Positions 1 through 8,688 of a stretch of 50,087 bases of DNA are shown piece after piece. The stretch's first letter is position 1; each line of letters begins with the position of its first letter. The notes under the pieces were generated by a model, which saw nothing but the letters and a program-made list of their open reading frames with translations, was not told where the DNA came from and did no database searches. Source of the DNA: Hyphomicrobiales bacterium (GTDB lineage Bacteria > Pseudomonadota > Alphaproteobacteria > Rhizobiales > Beijerinckiaceae); contig JAGWTA010000016.1 in NCBI GenBank assembly GCA_028869185.1, forward strand, positions 1 to 50,087. Reading direction: 5' to 3'. Position numbers and translations under genes: made by a program.

Positions 1-136
1 ACTATGCGTCCTCGAGGTAAAATTCAGGTTTCGCAGAGGACAAAAGTCATGTCCCTTTTTTGGACGCTTCCGTTAAGAAAAAATGTGCAAATTTCAATAT
101 TCTAGTAGGCGCTGACACGGGCGCATGAAGAAAGCG
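1..136. other. AT-rich intergenic edge, no gene seen
   Basis: The stretch is clearly richer in A and T than the rest of the window. A 33-codon open frame at 4-105 on the plus strand has no ribosome binding site and no recognisable product. No convincing hairpin terminator follows rnhB here. The left neighbour lies outside the window. Confidence 0.5.
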
Positions 137-763
137 TTAGCGCGCGGCCTGTTTAAACGGTGAAAACGACAGGCGATGATGCGGGCAGGGGCCGTGACGA
201 TCGATCGCGCTCAGATGGTCTTCGGTCGCATAACCTGCATGACGCTCGAAACCGTAATGGGGATATTGCGCGGCCAGCCGCGCCATCATCCGGTCGCGCA
301 TGACCTTGGCCACAATCGAGGCGGCGGCGATCGACAGCGACAGCGCGTCACCCTTGACGAGCGTGCGACAGGCGCAGGGCAGGCCGGACGGCGCGTCATT
401 GCCGTCGATCAGCACCGTATGGGGCCGGATATGCAGGCCGTGGGCTGCGCGCCGCATCGCCAGATGCGTCGCCTGCCTTATATTGATGGCGTCGATCTCG
501 CGCGCCGAGGCAAAGCCGAAGGAAACCGCCACCGCGTTCTCGATGACGCTCTCGAACAGGGCTTCGCGGCGTTGCGCGCTCAGTTTCTTGGAATCGTCGA
601 CCCCTTTGGGCAAAGCGCGCAGATCGAGAATGACGATGGCGGCCGCAACAGGGCCTGCGAGCGGCCCGCGCCCCACCTCGTCCATGCCGGCGACCAGCGG
701 CGCATCGGCGCCTTTGGCGCGCAGCGCGCGGATGATTCGCTTCTCGTGCGCGTAATCGGCCAA
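137..763 (-). CDS. rnhB: Ribonuclease HII
   Basis: Cytoplasmic endonuclease that cuts RNA of RNA-DNA hybrids and starts removal of ribonucleotides misplaced in DNA. The 208-residue protein has the RNase HII signature near residue 28, MDEVGRGPLAGPV, where Asp and Glu bind metal, then the DDSKKLS segment near residue 57 and IDGN near 118; ASIVAKVMRD near 148 carries a further conserved Asp. Length is normal for the family. The only plausible start in frame is TTG at 763, since an in-frame stop lies a few codons upstream; this start is the weak point. It is transcribed leftward, divergent from the 158-residue membrane protein gene, with about 130 bases between them. Confidence 0.93.
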   Translation of the reverse strand: MADYAHEKRIIRALRAKGADAPLVAGMDEVGRGPLAGPVAAAIVILDLRALPKGVDDSKKLSAQRREALFESVIENAVAVSFGFASAREIDAINIRQATHLAMRRAAHGLHIRPHTVLIDGNDAPSGLPCACRTLVKGDALSLSIAAASIVAKVMRDRMMARLAAQYPHYGFERHAGYATEDHLSAIDRHGPCPHHRLSFSPFKQAAR

Positions 764-897
764 GCGCCTTTTCGCCTCAATTCCCGGTCAACCTGCCGAC
801 AGCTTTTAACCATTTGACGTGAAACGCGCGAGCCCTGCGGCGCGATCTGTTAAACATGGCCAATCGTTGAATGCGCTCGCCTTGGGGGAGAGTTCCT

Positions 898-1374
898 ATG
901 TCCGATGATGAAACCATGCGCACCGACGCCGCCTTGCCCGCCGTTATCGATAGCGCCCGTTCGCCCGCGCCGGAAATTCAGGACGCAGGCCGCACCGCTG
1001 TCTTTTCGGCGCTCGTCCAGAACGATCAGGATGTGACGGGACTGGTCGCCTATTCGATTTTCAAACAGAACGAACTCGACTGGTACGCCGACTTCCGCAA
1101 GGCGAAGGGCCGCGAGCCCAATGCCGACGAAGTGGACGCCTATATCATCGGCGAGAGCACGCAGCGGCGCTTCGCCACCTACCGCATGCTTGCGGAATCG
1201 ACGCTGGCCGGCGCCGCCCCCGACATGGCCGGCAAAAGCGCCCCGCATGCCCCGGCAATGCGCCCCGCAACCAGCATGAACGGCGGACCGAAGCCGCTGA
1301 TCCTCGCCGCGCTCGCGCTCGTCGTGATCGTGGGCGTCTATCTGGCGGCGCGGTTCGGAACGGCGCCGCACTGA
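898..1374 (+). CDS. Hypothetical protein with C-terminal membrane anchor
   Basis: I do not recognise a family. The 158-residue protein begins MSDDETMR; the start at 898 is chosen because a GGGGGAGAG ribosome binding site lies a few bases upstream, although the frame stays open to 871. The N-terminal two thirds are hydrophilic with a patch rich in Tyr, Lys and Glu (VAYSIFKQNELDWYADF near residue 53). A Pro/Ala-rich linker follows and a single hydrophobic helix of about 18 residues near 135-153 ends the protein, so it is probably a tail-anchored inner-membrane protein facing the cytoplasm. It stands alone, divergent from rnhB and convergent with the radical SAM gene. Function unknown. Confidence 0.75.
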   Translation: MSDDETMRTDAALPAVIDSARSPAPEIQDAGRTAVFSALVQNDQDVTGLVAYSIFKQNELDWYADFRKAKGREPNADEVDAYIIGESTQRRFATYRMLAESTLAGAAPDMAGKSAPHAPAMRPATSMNGGPKPLILAALALVVIVGVYLAARFGTAPH

Positions 1375-1398
1375 GACGCATCTCTCCGGCAATCAGCG

Positions 1399-2568
1399 TC
1401 AAAACAGAGCGAGCTGCTTTGCGCCCTCGGCGAGCGGCGCTCTGAACAGATCGGTGCGCAATTTGGCGCGCGCCTTTGGAAACCCGAGGCGCTCGACGGC
1501 GATATCGAAGCGCCGGCCGATCATGTACGCGTAAGGGCCTGTTCCCGACATGCGTGTTCCAAAGCTTGAATCGTAGAGCTTGCCATCGCGCGAGTCGCGC
1601 ACGAGCGACAGCACGTGGCGCGCCTTGTCGGGGTAATGGGCGACGAGCCATTCGATGAACAGGTCGCGCACTTCGTTGGGAAGGCGCAGCAGGATGTAGC
1701 CCGCGCTCGTCGCGCCGCGCGCATGGCCGCGCGTCAGGATGGTTTCGAGTTCGGCGTCGGTCAGCGCGGGAATGACGGGCGCAACCATCACCGCGGTCGG
1801 AATGCCGGCGTTCGACAAGGCCTCGATCGTCTCCAGTCTTTTCTCCGGCGTCGCTGCGCGCGGCTCCATCAGCCGCGCCAGTTTGGGGTCGAGCGTCGTC
1901 ACCGAAACGCCGACCTTCGCCAGCCCTTTTTCGGCCATGGGCGCGAGAAGGTCGATGTCGCGTTGCACGAGCGCCGATTTGGTCACGATCGTGACGGGAT
2001 GATTGCAGGCCGACAGAACTTCCAGAATTTCGCGCATGGCGCGATGGTTGCGCTCGATCGGCTGATAGGGATCGGTGTTGGTGCCGATGGCGATCGGCTT
2101 CACGACATAGCCAGGCTTCGACAATTCGCGTTCGAGCAGCGCGCCGGCGCCTTCCTTCACAAACAGCTTCGTCTCGAAGTCGAGCCCTGGCGACAGCCCC
2201 ATATAGGCGTGCGTCGGCCTTGCGAAACAATAGACGCAGCCATGTTCGCATCCCCTGTAGGGATTGATCGAACGATCGAACGCAATGTCGGGGGATTCGT
2301 TGCGCGTGATGATCGTGCGCGCGCGCTCGACCTGCACGCTGGTGCGGAAGTTCTGCAGCGCTTCCAGCGAGCCCCAGCCGTCATCGGCGTCGATGCGGAA
2401 TTCCCGCTCGAACCGGCCGGAACGGTTGCTGGGCGCCCCGCGCCCGCGCCGCCGTTCATAAGCGGCAAGGCCGCCCTCGCCCCTGTCGCGATGGCCAAGA
2501 CCGCTGAGCGCGCCGCTTTCGAGAGCCGCCGCCGCTTTTTCCGATTTGATTGCCGCCGAAGACGCCAT
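1399..2568 (-). CDS. PA0069/Rv2578c-family radical SAM protein, SOS-controlled
   Basis: A radical SAM enzyme of 389 residues, distantly related to spore photoproduct lyase; the substrate of this family is not established. The cluster-binding motif CEHGCVYC (CX3CX2C) sits near residue 108, preceded by INPYRGC typical of the family. Further radical SAM core segments are GTNTDPYQPIER near 159 and TIVTKSALVQRD near 193. The start at 2568 has a strong GGGAGG box seven bases upstream; the frame runs 20 codons further but without support. Two tandem GAAC-N7-GAAC sites overlap its probable promoter at 2673-2723, so I infer LexA control and a DNA-damage role. The gene is monocistronic as far as the sequence shows. 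Confidence 0.9.
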   Translation of the reverse strand: MASSAAIKSEKAAAALESGALSGLGHRDRGEGGLAAYERRRGRGAPSNRSGRFEREFRIDADDGWGSLEALQNFRTSVQVERARTIITRNESPDIAFDRSINPYRGCEHGCVYCFARPTHAYMGLSPGLDFETKLFVKEGAGALLERELSKPGYVVKPIAIGTNTDPYQPIERNHRAMREILEVLSACNHPVTIVTKSALVQRDIDLLAPMAEKGLAKVGVSVTTLDPKLARLMEPRAATPEKRLETIEALSNAGIPTAVMVAPVIPALTDAELETILTRGHARGATSAGYILLRLPNEVRDLFIEWLVAHYPDKARHVLSLVRDSRDGKLYDSSFGTRMSGTGPYAYMIGRRFDIAVERLGFPKARAKLRTDLFRAPLAEGAKQLALF

Positions 2569-2672
2569 GAAAACCTCCCGAAGCTGAACCAACGCAAAAG
2601 CCACACGCAACGGGAGACGCCCGTTCAACCTGCGAACGCCCGAGCGGGTTCCCGCGACGCCTCATCTCGAGA

Positions 2673-2687
2673 GAACAAGACAAGAAC
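2673..2687 (-). promoter_or_regulatory. LexA (SOS) box, distal copy
   Basis: GAAC-N7-GAAC, read on the minus strand as GTTC-N7-GTTC, the established alphaproteobacterial LexA operator. It lies just downstream of the predicted -10 element of the radical SAM gene and three bases from a second box. Confidence 0.75.
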
Positions 2688-2690
2688 ATA

Positions 2691-2705
2691 GAACAAAAAT
2701 AGAAC
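2691..2705 (-). promoter_or_regulatory. LexA (SOS) box overlapping the -10 element
   Basis: A second perfect GAAC-N7-GAAC, 18 bases from the first copy in register. It covers the predicted -10 hexamer TATTTT (2696-2701, minus strand), the position expected for a repressor that blocks RNA polymerase. Confidence 0.78.
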
Positions 2706-2723
2706 GAATAGGACTGGAGTCAA
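2696..2723 (-). promoter_or_regulatory. Predicted sigma-70-type promoter of the radical SAM gene
   Basis: On the minus strand TTGACT (2718-2723) is followed after 16 bases by TATTTT (2696-2701). The start codon lies about 125 bases downstream at 2568, leaving a leader of roughly 120 bases. The overlap with the SOS boxes supports the call. Confidence 0.55.
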
Positions 2724-2797
2724 GGGGCTCCGCTCCAAAATCCGGCGCCTGCCTTTGAGGCGCGCTGCAGGGGCGCGAGGGTGATACACAGCGCGCC

Positions 2798-3292
2798 ATG
2801 TTTTCAGCCCTCATCCTGCCGCCGATCCGCCTGAGCGCGCCCTTGCAGCGCGCGCCGGAAGCCTATGCCCGCACCCTGGCCGCGCTGGTTTCGGCCGCAG
2901 TCGCCGACCTCGTTCGCGATGTCCAGATCATCGGCGCGCCGGGCGAGGATTTGCGGCCGGTTGCCGATGCGGCGGGGTGCGCGCTGGTGAGCGAGGCCGA
3001 TGCGGCCGCAGGCTTTGCGCGCGCGCTTGGCGGGGCGCGCAATGCGCGCGTGCTGGCCATTCACGCCGGCTATGCGCCGAACGCCGGCTTTGTCGAAGAG
3101 CTGGAGGAAGTGTCGGACGCGGCCGCTTTGCGCCGGGCGCCGCAAACGCCGTTCGAACGGCTTTTTCCCGGCCGCGCGGTCATCGTCGGTCTGGCGGCGG
3201 CGCGGGCCGATTTTGCGAGCAACGATCTCGCCGCGCTCGCCAGACGAAAACGCGCGCCATCCTTCCGGACGCGCGCGCGTCTTGTTGTGTGA
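2798..3292 (+). CDS. Degenerate family 2 glycosyltransferase-like protein
   Basis: A 164-residue protein resembling the compact GT2-like proteins of rhizobia, in which the N-terminus reads SVVIPTxN and a TLAALVxxAxEGLVRDV helix follows. Here the helix survives (TLAALVSAAVADLVRDV near residue 27), as do VADAAGC near 55 and a GFVEELEEV segment near 98, but the nucleotide-sugar signature is gone: the N-terminus is LILPPIR, the GGSxDGT segment has become GAPGEDL, and no DxD motif is visible. It is probably not an active transferase; it may be a decaying paralogue or a protein with a new role. The start at 2798 has no strong ribosome binding site. It converges on the metallopeptidase gene. Confidence 0.6.
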   Translation: MFSALILPPIRLSAPLQRAPEAYARTLAALVSAAVADLVRDVQIIGAPGEDLRPVADAAGCALVSEADAAAGFARALGGARNARVLAIHAGYAPNAGFVEELEEVSDAAALRRAPQTPFERLFPGRAVIVGLAAARADFASNDLAALARRKRAPSFRTRARLVV

Positions 3293-3301
3293 GCGCCGCC
3301 G

Positions 3302-4213
3302 CTACTGTTTGGCGAATGTGTTGCAGCCGTCGATCTGGCCCGATTTCATGCCCTGCATGAACCACGTCACGCGCTGCTGTGACGAGCCATGCGTGAACGC
3401 ATCCGGCACGACGTAGCCGCGCGAGGCCTGTTGCAACCGGTCGTCGCCAATCGCCTGCGCCGTATTGATCGCCTTCTGCACGTCGTTCTGATCGATATTG
3501 TTCCATTTCTGGTTGGCGTTGGCCGCCCACACGCCGGCAAGGCAGTCGGCCATCAGCTCGACTCGCACCGAGAGGGCGTTGGCTTCCGCCTTGGAGGAGG
3601 CGTTTTGCTCGGCTTCCTGCACCTTGGGCAGAAGACCGAGCTGGTCTTGAATGTGGTGGCCCATTTCATGAGAGATCACGTAGGCGTAGGCAAAGTCGCC
3701 GCCGCCGCCAAAGCGCCGCTGCATATCCTGAAAGAAGCTCGTGTCCAGATAGATTTTCTTGTCCAGCGGGCAGTAGAACGGCCCCATCGCCGATTGCGCC
3801 GTGCCGCACGCCGAGGCGGTCGCGCCATTGAACATCACGATGGGCGAAGGCTTGAACTTGATGCCCTTCTGCTTGGGCAGGACTTCGCTCCACACATCCT
3901 CGTTCTCGCCGAGAATGGCGGCGACGAATTGCCCGACCTGATCCTTCGGCGCGGCCATGTCGCGCTGGGGAGCCTGCGCCTGCTGCTGCACGACCTGCCC
4001 GCCGCCGCGCGCATTGTTCACCATCTCGGCGCCGCCGATCAGGATGCTGGGGTTGATCCCCAGGAAGTATGCGATCAGGCCCAGGATGATCATCGTGCCG
4101 ATGCCCAGGCCGCCGCCGCCCACCATCATGCCGCCGCCGCCGGCATCCGCATATTGGTCGTCGCCGCGGCGATCTTCGATATTGTCTGAACGTCGTGCGT
4201 CTTCCCAGCGCAT
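3302..4213 (-). CDS. ypfJ: YpfJ/KPN_02809-family neutral zinc metallopeptidase
   Basis: Membrane-anchored putative zinc protease of 303 residues from the start at 4213. An N-terminal Asp/Arg-rich segment (MRWEDARRSDNIEDRR) and a Gly-rich stretch precede one hydrophobic helix near residues 39-57. The peptidase domain carries the zincin motif SHEMGHH near residue 186, where two His bind zinc and Glu is catalytic; the metal-site region is followed by ELMADCLAG near 218, another conserved family segment. The start is chosen for the family-typical MRWED opening and an AGAGG box upstream; the frame continues 23 codons further upstream. Substrate unknown. It follows the uracil-DNA glycosylase gene on the same strand after about 65 bases. 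Confidence 0.88.
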   Translation of the reverse strand: MRWEDARRSDNIEDRRGDDQYADAGGGGMMVGGGGLGIGTMIILGLIAYFLGINPSILIGGAEMVNNARGGGQVVQQQAQAPQRDMAAPKDQVGQFVAAILGENEDVWSEVLPKQKGIKFKPSPIVMFNGATASACGTAQSAMGPFYCPLDKKIYLDTSFFQDMQRRFGGGGDFAYAYVISHEMGHHIQDQLGLLPKVQEAEQNASSKAEANALSVRVELMADCLAGVWAANANQKWNNIDQNDVQKAINTAQAIGDDRLQQASRGYVVPDAFTHGSSQQRVTWFMQGMKSGQIDGCNTFAKQ

Positions 4214-4278
4214 GGATCGCCTCTTGATCTCGTCTGCCTTCGCGGCGCCCAAAGAGCTATTGCTTCCGGCGCGCCCAT

Positions 4279-5163
4279 TCAAGGCGCATCATGCATTCTG
4301 GGCCTTTCGCCGTCCAGAACGCGCTTCAGCGCCCGCAAATCGCGCCAGGCGAGCCTCTTTTGCAGGGGCTGGCGCAGCAGATAGGCCGGATGCAGCATCG
4401 CCATGGCGGGAACCTCGCGCGCGCCAATCGGGACTTGCAGCCATTTTCCGCGTGATTTGAGAATGCCGTCCTTCACGGGCAGCAGCGCCTGCATCGAGGG
4501 CGCGCCGAGGCAGATCAGGATTTCGGGCGCGCAAAGCTCGATCTGCCGTTTGATGAAGGGCAGGCAGGCCACCGCTTCCTGCGGCGTCGGCGTGCGATTC
4601 CCCGGCGGGCGCCAGGGCACGATGTTGGCGATATAGACGAGGCTGCGGTCGAGCCCGATCGAGGCCAGCATGCGGTCGAGCAATTGCCCGGCCCGCCCCA
4701 CGAAGGGCCGGCCTTCGCGATCTTCCTCTGCGCCCGGCGCCTCGCCAACAAACATCACCTGGGCGCCGCGCGCCCCATCCTCGAACACGAGTTGCGTGGC
4801 CGTGTTTTTCAATGCGCATCCGTCGAAGGCCTCGAGCCGCGCGCGCAAATCTTCGAAATCGCGCGCTTGGGCAGCCTGCGCCTGCGCGGAAGCCGCCACC
4901 GCCGCAATATCGGCCGCCAGCGCGGCGTTGGGCGCGCGCGCCGGCGCCTTGCTCACGGGCGCAGGAGCGACATGCGTCGGCGGTTCCCCGTTCGTTGGCG
5001 CGGGAAAAGCCGCGCGCGGCTGCGGGCGCGCCGGCTCCGGCCGCGCGAATTCGGCAAAGCGGTCGTGCGGCGCATCGTCCAGCGCAAGATCGACGCCCGC
5101 GTTCGACTGAAACGCGAGCGCTGCGGCGAGACCCTCGCGCGTGAGATCGTCCATGGCGGCCAT
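4279..5163 (-). CDS. Type 4 uracil-DNA glycosylase
   Basis: Base-excision repair enzyme that removes uracil from DNA. Of its 294 residues, the C-terminal 190 form the UDG fold: motif GEAPGAEED near residue 142, [14 protein letters not shown] near 179 and the HPAYLLRQP motif near 258. The first 100 residues are a low-complexity Pro/Ala-rich extension unlike the short bacterial enzymes. Cys residues occur in GCALK, VACLP, ELCAP and CLGAP; classical family 4 enzymes use four Cys for a 4Fe-4S cluster with a CX2C pair at the N-terminus, and only one Cys is visible there. A second Met three codons in (5154) is an equally good start. Divergent from the chemoreceptor gene. Confidence 0.9.
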   Translation of the reverse strand: MAAMDDLTREGLAAALAFQSNAGVDLALDDAPHDRFAEFARPEPARPQPRAAFPAPTNGEPPTHVAPAPVSKAPARAPNAALAADIAAVAASAQAQAAQARDFEDLRARLEAFDGCALKNTATQLVFEDGARGAQVMFVGEAPGAEEDREGRPFVGRAGQLLDRMLASIGLDRSLVYIANIVPWRPPGNRTPTPQEAVACLPFIKRQIELCAPEILICLGAPSMQALLPVKDGILKSRGKWLQVPIGAREVPAMAMLHPAYLLRQPLQKRLAWRDLRALKRVLDGERPRMHDAP

Positions 5164-5272
5164 GGCGCGATCCTACCGCAGCGCGCCGGGCAAGGCGAGC
5201 CAGCGTCGCGCAAGCCGCACTGTGGCAGGTTGCGCCAGGACGGCCCGGGGGGCCCCGGGACCACAGCGCGCC

Positions 5273-7129
5273 ATGCTCCGAAAACTCAATGCATTTTTCG
5301 ATCGCTACACCGTCGTGCGCAAGCTGGCGCTCGGATTTTCGACGCTGATGGCGTTGCTGCTCGGCATTTCCGCACTCGCGAGCTGGACGATCGCGGATTC
5401 GGATCGCGCGCTCGAAAATGTCGTTCGCGCCAACGCCAACAACAATGTGCTCAAGAGCGCCGTCAGCGAAATCGAGACGGCGCGCGCCGACATGTGGCGC
5501 GCCATCGCGCGCGGCGAGGAAACGTCCTTTGTCGACGCCGATCGATCGCTCGCCACGGCGCAGGACAAATTCGCCGACCTGCACAAGACGACGCGCGATC
5601 AGGCCCGACGCGCGCAGGTGGAGCAATTGACCGCCGACGCCGACGATTTCCGCGCGCTGATCGAGCAATTGCGCGCCTTTGGCGCCAATGGACATGTGAC
5701 CGACGAGGGCAAGGCGACGGTCGAGGAGACGATCAAGACGGAAAAGGCGATTGTCGCGCGCGCCGGCGCATTGTCCGCAGCATTCGCCGATGTCGCGCAC
5801 GATCGAGGCCTTGCCGCGCGCCAGGCCTCGCACATCGCCCGCATCATGATCGGCGCCGCCGCGCTCGGCAGTCTGGCGCTCGGCGCGGTTCTGGCGTTCG
5901 GCTCGGCGATCGCGGTGCGCGCGCCGCTGGAGCGGCTGACGCGCTCTATGAAGGCGCTCGCCGCCGGCGATCTGGCGAGGGAGCCGCCCTATACGACGCT
6001 GCGCACCGAAATCGGCGACATGGCGCGCGCCATGCTTGTGTTCCGCACGCAGGCGCTCGAAAAAATCCGGCTCGAAGACGCTGCGCGCAATCATGCGGCG
6101 ACGCTGGAAGCCGATCGCGCCCGCGCTGCGCAGGACGAGCGCGCCGCAATCGACCGCGAACGCGCAACAGTCGTCGCATCGATCGGCGCAGCCTTGTCCC
6201 GACTGGCCGCCAAGGATCTCAAGGCCAGCGTTGCCGATGACATTCCGCCCGCTTACGGGCAATTGCGCAACGACTTCAATATCGCCGTCGCCGCCTTGGC
6301 GCAGGCGATGCGCAAGGTTTCTTTAGCGGCCGACGCAATTCACAACGGCGCCGACGAAATTGCGCGCGCATCCGACGACCTGTCGCGCCGCACGGAAACG
6401 CAGGCCGCCTCGATCGAGGAAACCGCCGCCGCGCTGGGCGAAATCACCCAGGCCGCGCGCAAGGCGGCCGAAGACGCAGCATCCGCTTCGCAGGTCGCGG
6501 CCTCTGCCGACGCCGGCGCGCGACGCAGCGAAACAATCGTGCGCGACGCCGTGACCGCGATGGAGACGATCGCGCAATCGTCGGCCCGCATCGGCCAGAT
6601 TGTCGGCGTGATCGACGAGATTGCATTCCAGACCAATCTGCTCGCGCTGAACGCAGGCGTCGAGGCCGCGCGCGCGGGCGAGGCGGGGCGCGGGTTTGCC
6701 GTCGTCGCCTCCGAAGTGCGCGCGCTCGCCCAGCGCAGCGGCGAGGCTGCGCGCGAAATCCGCGGTCTTATCGCCGCTTCCGGATCGCAGGTGAAAGACG
6801 GCGTCGCGCTTGTCGAGCAGGCGGGCGCGGCGCTGCAGACGATTCTCGCGCAAGCGGGCGAAATCAACATTTTCGCCGGACGCATCGCGCAGGGCGCGAA
6901 GGAGCAGGCGCTCGCGCTCGATCAGGTCAACGATGCTATCGGCCAGATGGATCAGGCGACACAGCAGAATGCGGCGATGGTGCAGCAATCGGCGGCGGCC
7001 TGCCATTCGCTGACACAGCAGACCGATCTTCTGGCAGCGCTCGTCGGCGCGTTCGATATCGCGCAAACGCGCGAGGATCGCATCCGCGGCGAGCTGGCGG
7101 ACATCGCGCCGCATTTAAGGGCGAGCTGA
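5273..7129 (+). CDS. Methyl-accepting chemotaxis protein
   Basis: Inner-membrane chemoreceptor of 618 residues that would signal to CheA/CheW. A membrane helix near residues 18-40 is followed by an all-helical periplasmic sensor region of about 145 residues, probably a four-helix bundle, then a second membrane helix near 187-210. HAMP follows ([19 protein letters not shown]), then a second HAMP-like segment near 300-350 ([16 protein letters not shown]). The signalling tip is [20 protein letters not shown] near 452. No CheR-tethering pentapeptide is visible at the C-terminus. The start at 5273 is preferred over an open upstream extension because the membrane helix sits at its normal distance. 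No che genes lie nearby, so it is an orphan receptor; the ligand cannot be read from sequence. Confidence 0.93.
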   Translation: MLRKLNAFFDRYTVVRKLALGFSTLMALLLGISALASWTIADSDRALENVVRANANNNVLKSAVSEIETARADMWRAIARGEETSFVDADRSLATAQDKFADLHKTTRDQARRAQVEQLTADADDFRALIEQLRAFGANGHVTDEGKATVEETIKTEKAIVARAGALSAAFADVAHDRGLAARQASHIARIMIGAAALGSLALGAVLAFGSAIAVRAPLERLTRSMKALAAGDLAREPPYTTLRTEIGDMARAMLVFRTQALEKIRLEDAARNHAATLEADRARAAQDERAAIDRERATVVASIGAALSRLAAKDLKASVADDIPPAYGQLRNDFNIAVAALAQAMRKVSLAADAIHNGADEIARASDDLSRRTETQAASIEETAAALGEITQAARKAAEDAASASQVAASADAGARRSETIVRDAVTAMETIAQSSARIGQIVGVIDEIAFQTNLLALNAGVEAARAGEAGRGFAVVASEVRALAQRSGEAAREIRGLIAASGSQVKDGVALVEQAGAALQTILAQAGEINIFAGRIAQGAKEQALALDQVNDAIGQMDQATQQNAAMVQQSAAACHSLTQQTDLLAALVGAFDIAQTREDRIRGELADIAPHLRAS

Positions 7130-7135
7130 GCGGCT

Positions 7136-7747
7136 TTATTTGCGCGCCAGAATGGCGACCGCCGCGCCGGCCATGCCGCAGGCGGCTGCGCGGTTCATGA
7201 AGCGCAATTGCGCGGGCCGCGTGACAAAGGCGCCGGCTCTTGCCGCGATGGCCGCATAGGCGCCCATCGCGAGCGCGACGCCGAACGCCATGACGCCGGC
7301 AAGAATGAGAAATTGCGTGGCGCTGGCGTGGCCCGCATCGATCAGGCCCGGCGCAATCGCGACAAAAAACGCCATGGCTTTTGGATTGCCGAGCGTGAGC
7401 GACAGGCCGCCGAGCAGGCTGCGCAGAGGCGTCTCGCGCGCAACGCCTTCGACATGTATTTCGGCCGGCGCGGTCCACAGCCTGAACGCCAGATAGAGCA
7501 GGTAGAGCGCGCCTGCGATGCGCACCAGCATGAAGACTTCTGCAAAGCGCTCGGCAAGCGCCGCAAGCCCGAAGGCGGCGAGCGCCATCCATATGAGATC
7601 GCCGAAATAGATGCCGGCGATGAAAGGCGCTGTCTGCGCGAAACCGCCGCGCAGGGCGCGCGCGATGACGGCGGCGTTGCCGGGGCCGGGCGAGGCCAGC
7701 GCCAGCAGGTAGACGGCGAAAAAAACCGGCAGCGCGGCGAAATTCAT
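7136..7747 (-). CDS. LysE/RhtB-family exporter
   Basis: Inner-membrane exporter, probably of an amino acid or related small molecule, 203 residues with about six hydrophobic segments. The family motif ASPGPGNAAVIARALRGG lies near residue 18, and GLSLTLGNPKAMAFF near 113 is the second conserved block. Its ATG overlaps the stop of meaB in an ATGA arrangement, so it is the last gene of the ppdK-DUF2939-meaB-lysE run and is probably translationally coupled. Substrate not assignable. Confidence 0.9.
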   Translation of the reverse strand: MNFAALPVFFAVYLLALASPGPGNAAVIARALRGGFAQTAPFIAGIYFGDLIWMALAAFGLAALAERFAEVFMLVRIAGALYLLYLAFRLWTAPAEIHVEGVARETPLRSLLGGLSLTLGNPKAMAFFVAIAPGLIDAGHASATQFLILAGVMAFGVALAMGAYAAIAARAGAFVTRPAQLRFMNRAAACGMAGAAVAILARK

Positions 7748-8688
7748 GATGCGCCGTCCTGTCTCGCGCCCAGCGCTGCGGCAAGGCGCGCGGCGACGGC
7801 GCGTTCGCGCGCGAAAGGCCCGCCCGCCTGCGCCATCGCGCGCGCAGCGCGCAGTCCTTCGGTTCCAAAGCGCGCGCGGATCGCTTCGTTGACCCAGGCG
7901 TCCTCCTGCGCTGCGCGGCGCCGGCGCAGCAGATCTTCGCCCAGATGGGCGCGATGGCCCGCAAGCGCTGCATGCAAGGCGGGCAGGCCGGCGCCGGTGG
8001 TGGAGGAAACCAGCACCACCGGCGGCGTCCAGCGATCTTCGCGCGCAAAAAGCGTCAGCGCGCCCTCGACCTCGGATTGCGCGCGGCGCGCCGCATCGCC
8101 GACATCGGCCTTGGTGACGACGACAATGTCGGGCAATTCCATCACGCCCGCTTTCATGAATTGCAGACTGTCGCCCGAACCTGGCTGCACGCAGAGAATG
8201 ATCGTGTCGGCGGCGAAGGAAATATCGGCTTCCGACTGGCCGATGCCGACGCTCTCCACCAGCACGCGGTCAAACAGCGCGCGCATCAAGGCAACGGCGG
8301 CCACGGTGTCGTCGGAAAGGCCGCCAAGCCGGTCGCGCGCCGCCATCGAGCGCACGAAAATCTGTTTGTCGTTCGGGTCGGTCGCCAGCCGCGCGCGGTC
8401 GCCGAGCAGCGCGCCGCCCGTCGCGCGCGAGGACGGATCGACCGCGATGACGCCGACGCTTTGCCCATCTGCGCGCCAGTCGCGGATCAGCGCATTGGTC
8501 AGCGTCGATTTGCCGACGCCCGGCGGTCCCGTCAGCCCCGCGACATGCGCGCGCGGATCGGCGGCGGCGGCGTCGAGCAGCGCGGCGAGCGCCTCGCCGC
8601 CGCGCGCCGTCTCGATCAGCGCGAGCGCCTCCGCAAGCGCGCGCTTGCCGCCCACGCGGAGCGTCGAAAGGGTGGGGAAGGCCGACAT
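7744..8688 (-). CDS. meaB: Methylmalonyl-CoA mutase-associated G-protein chaperone
   Basis: G3E-family GTPase (314 residues) that loads and protects adenosylcobalamin on methylmalonyl-CoA or ethylmalonyl-CoA mutase. The Walker A motif GPPGVGKST lies near residue 54, the AVDPSSRATGGALLGDR switch region near 81, VESVGIGQSE near 145 and the guanine-specificity motif VVTKAD near 191. The start at 8688 is set by a TAATG overlap with the DUF2939 gene upstream; the open frame runs on much further but only as antisense shadow. Neither mutase subunit is in the window. The neighbourhood with ppdK hints at C3/C4-acid metabolism, as in organisms with the methylmalonyl- or ethylmalonyl-CoA pathway. Confidence 0.94.
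   Translation of the reverse strand: MSAFPTLSTLRVGGKRALAEALALIETARGGEALAALLDAAAADPRAHVAGLTGPPGVGKSTLTNALIRDWRADGQSVGVIAVDPSSRATGGALLGDRARLATDPNDKQIFVRSMAARDRLGGLSDDTVAAVALMRALFDRVLVESVGIGQSEADISFAADTIILCVQPGSGDSLQFMKAGVMELPDIVVVTKADVGDAARRAQSEVEGALTLFAREDRWTPPVVLVSSTTGAGLPALHAALAGHRAHLGEDLLRRRRAAQEDAWVNEAIRARFGTEGLRAARAMAQAGGPFARERAVAARLAAALGARQDGAS

Noticed and set aside
4-105. 33-codon open frame on the plus strand at the left edge
   Set aside because: No ribosome binding site, AT-rich, product without any recognisable feature; below the size where coding bias can be judged.
806-813. TTAACCAT, a CtrA half-site, in the rnhB upstream region
   Set aside because: Only one half-site, no second TTAA at seven bases, and eight bases occur by chance; not called.
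5222-5272. GGCCCGGGGGGCCCCGGGACC-like G/C run before the chemoreceptor gene
   Set aside because: Palindromic run of GC in a short spacer; no matching promoter or factor could be named.
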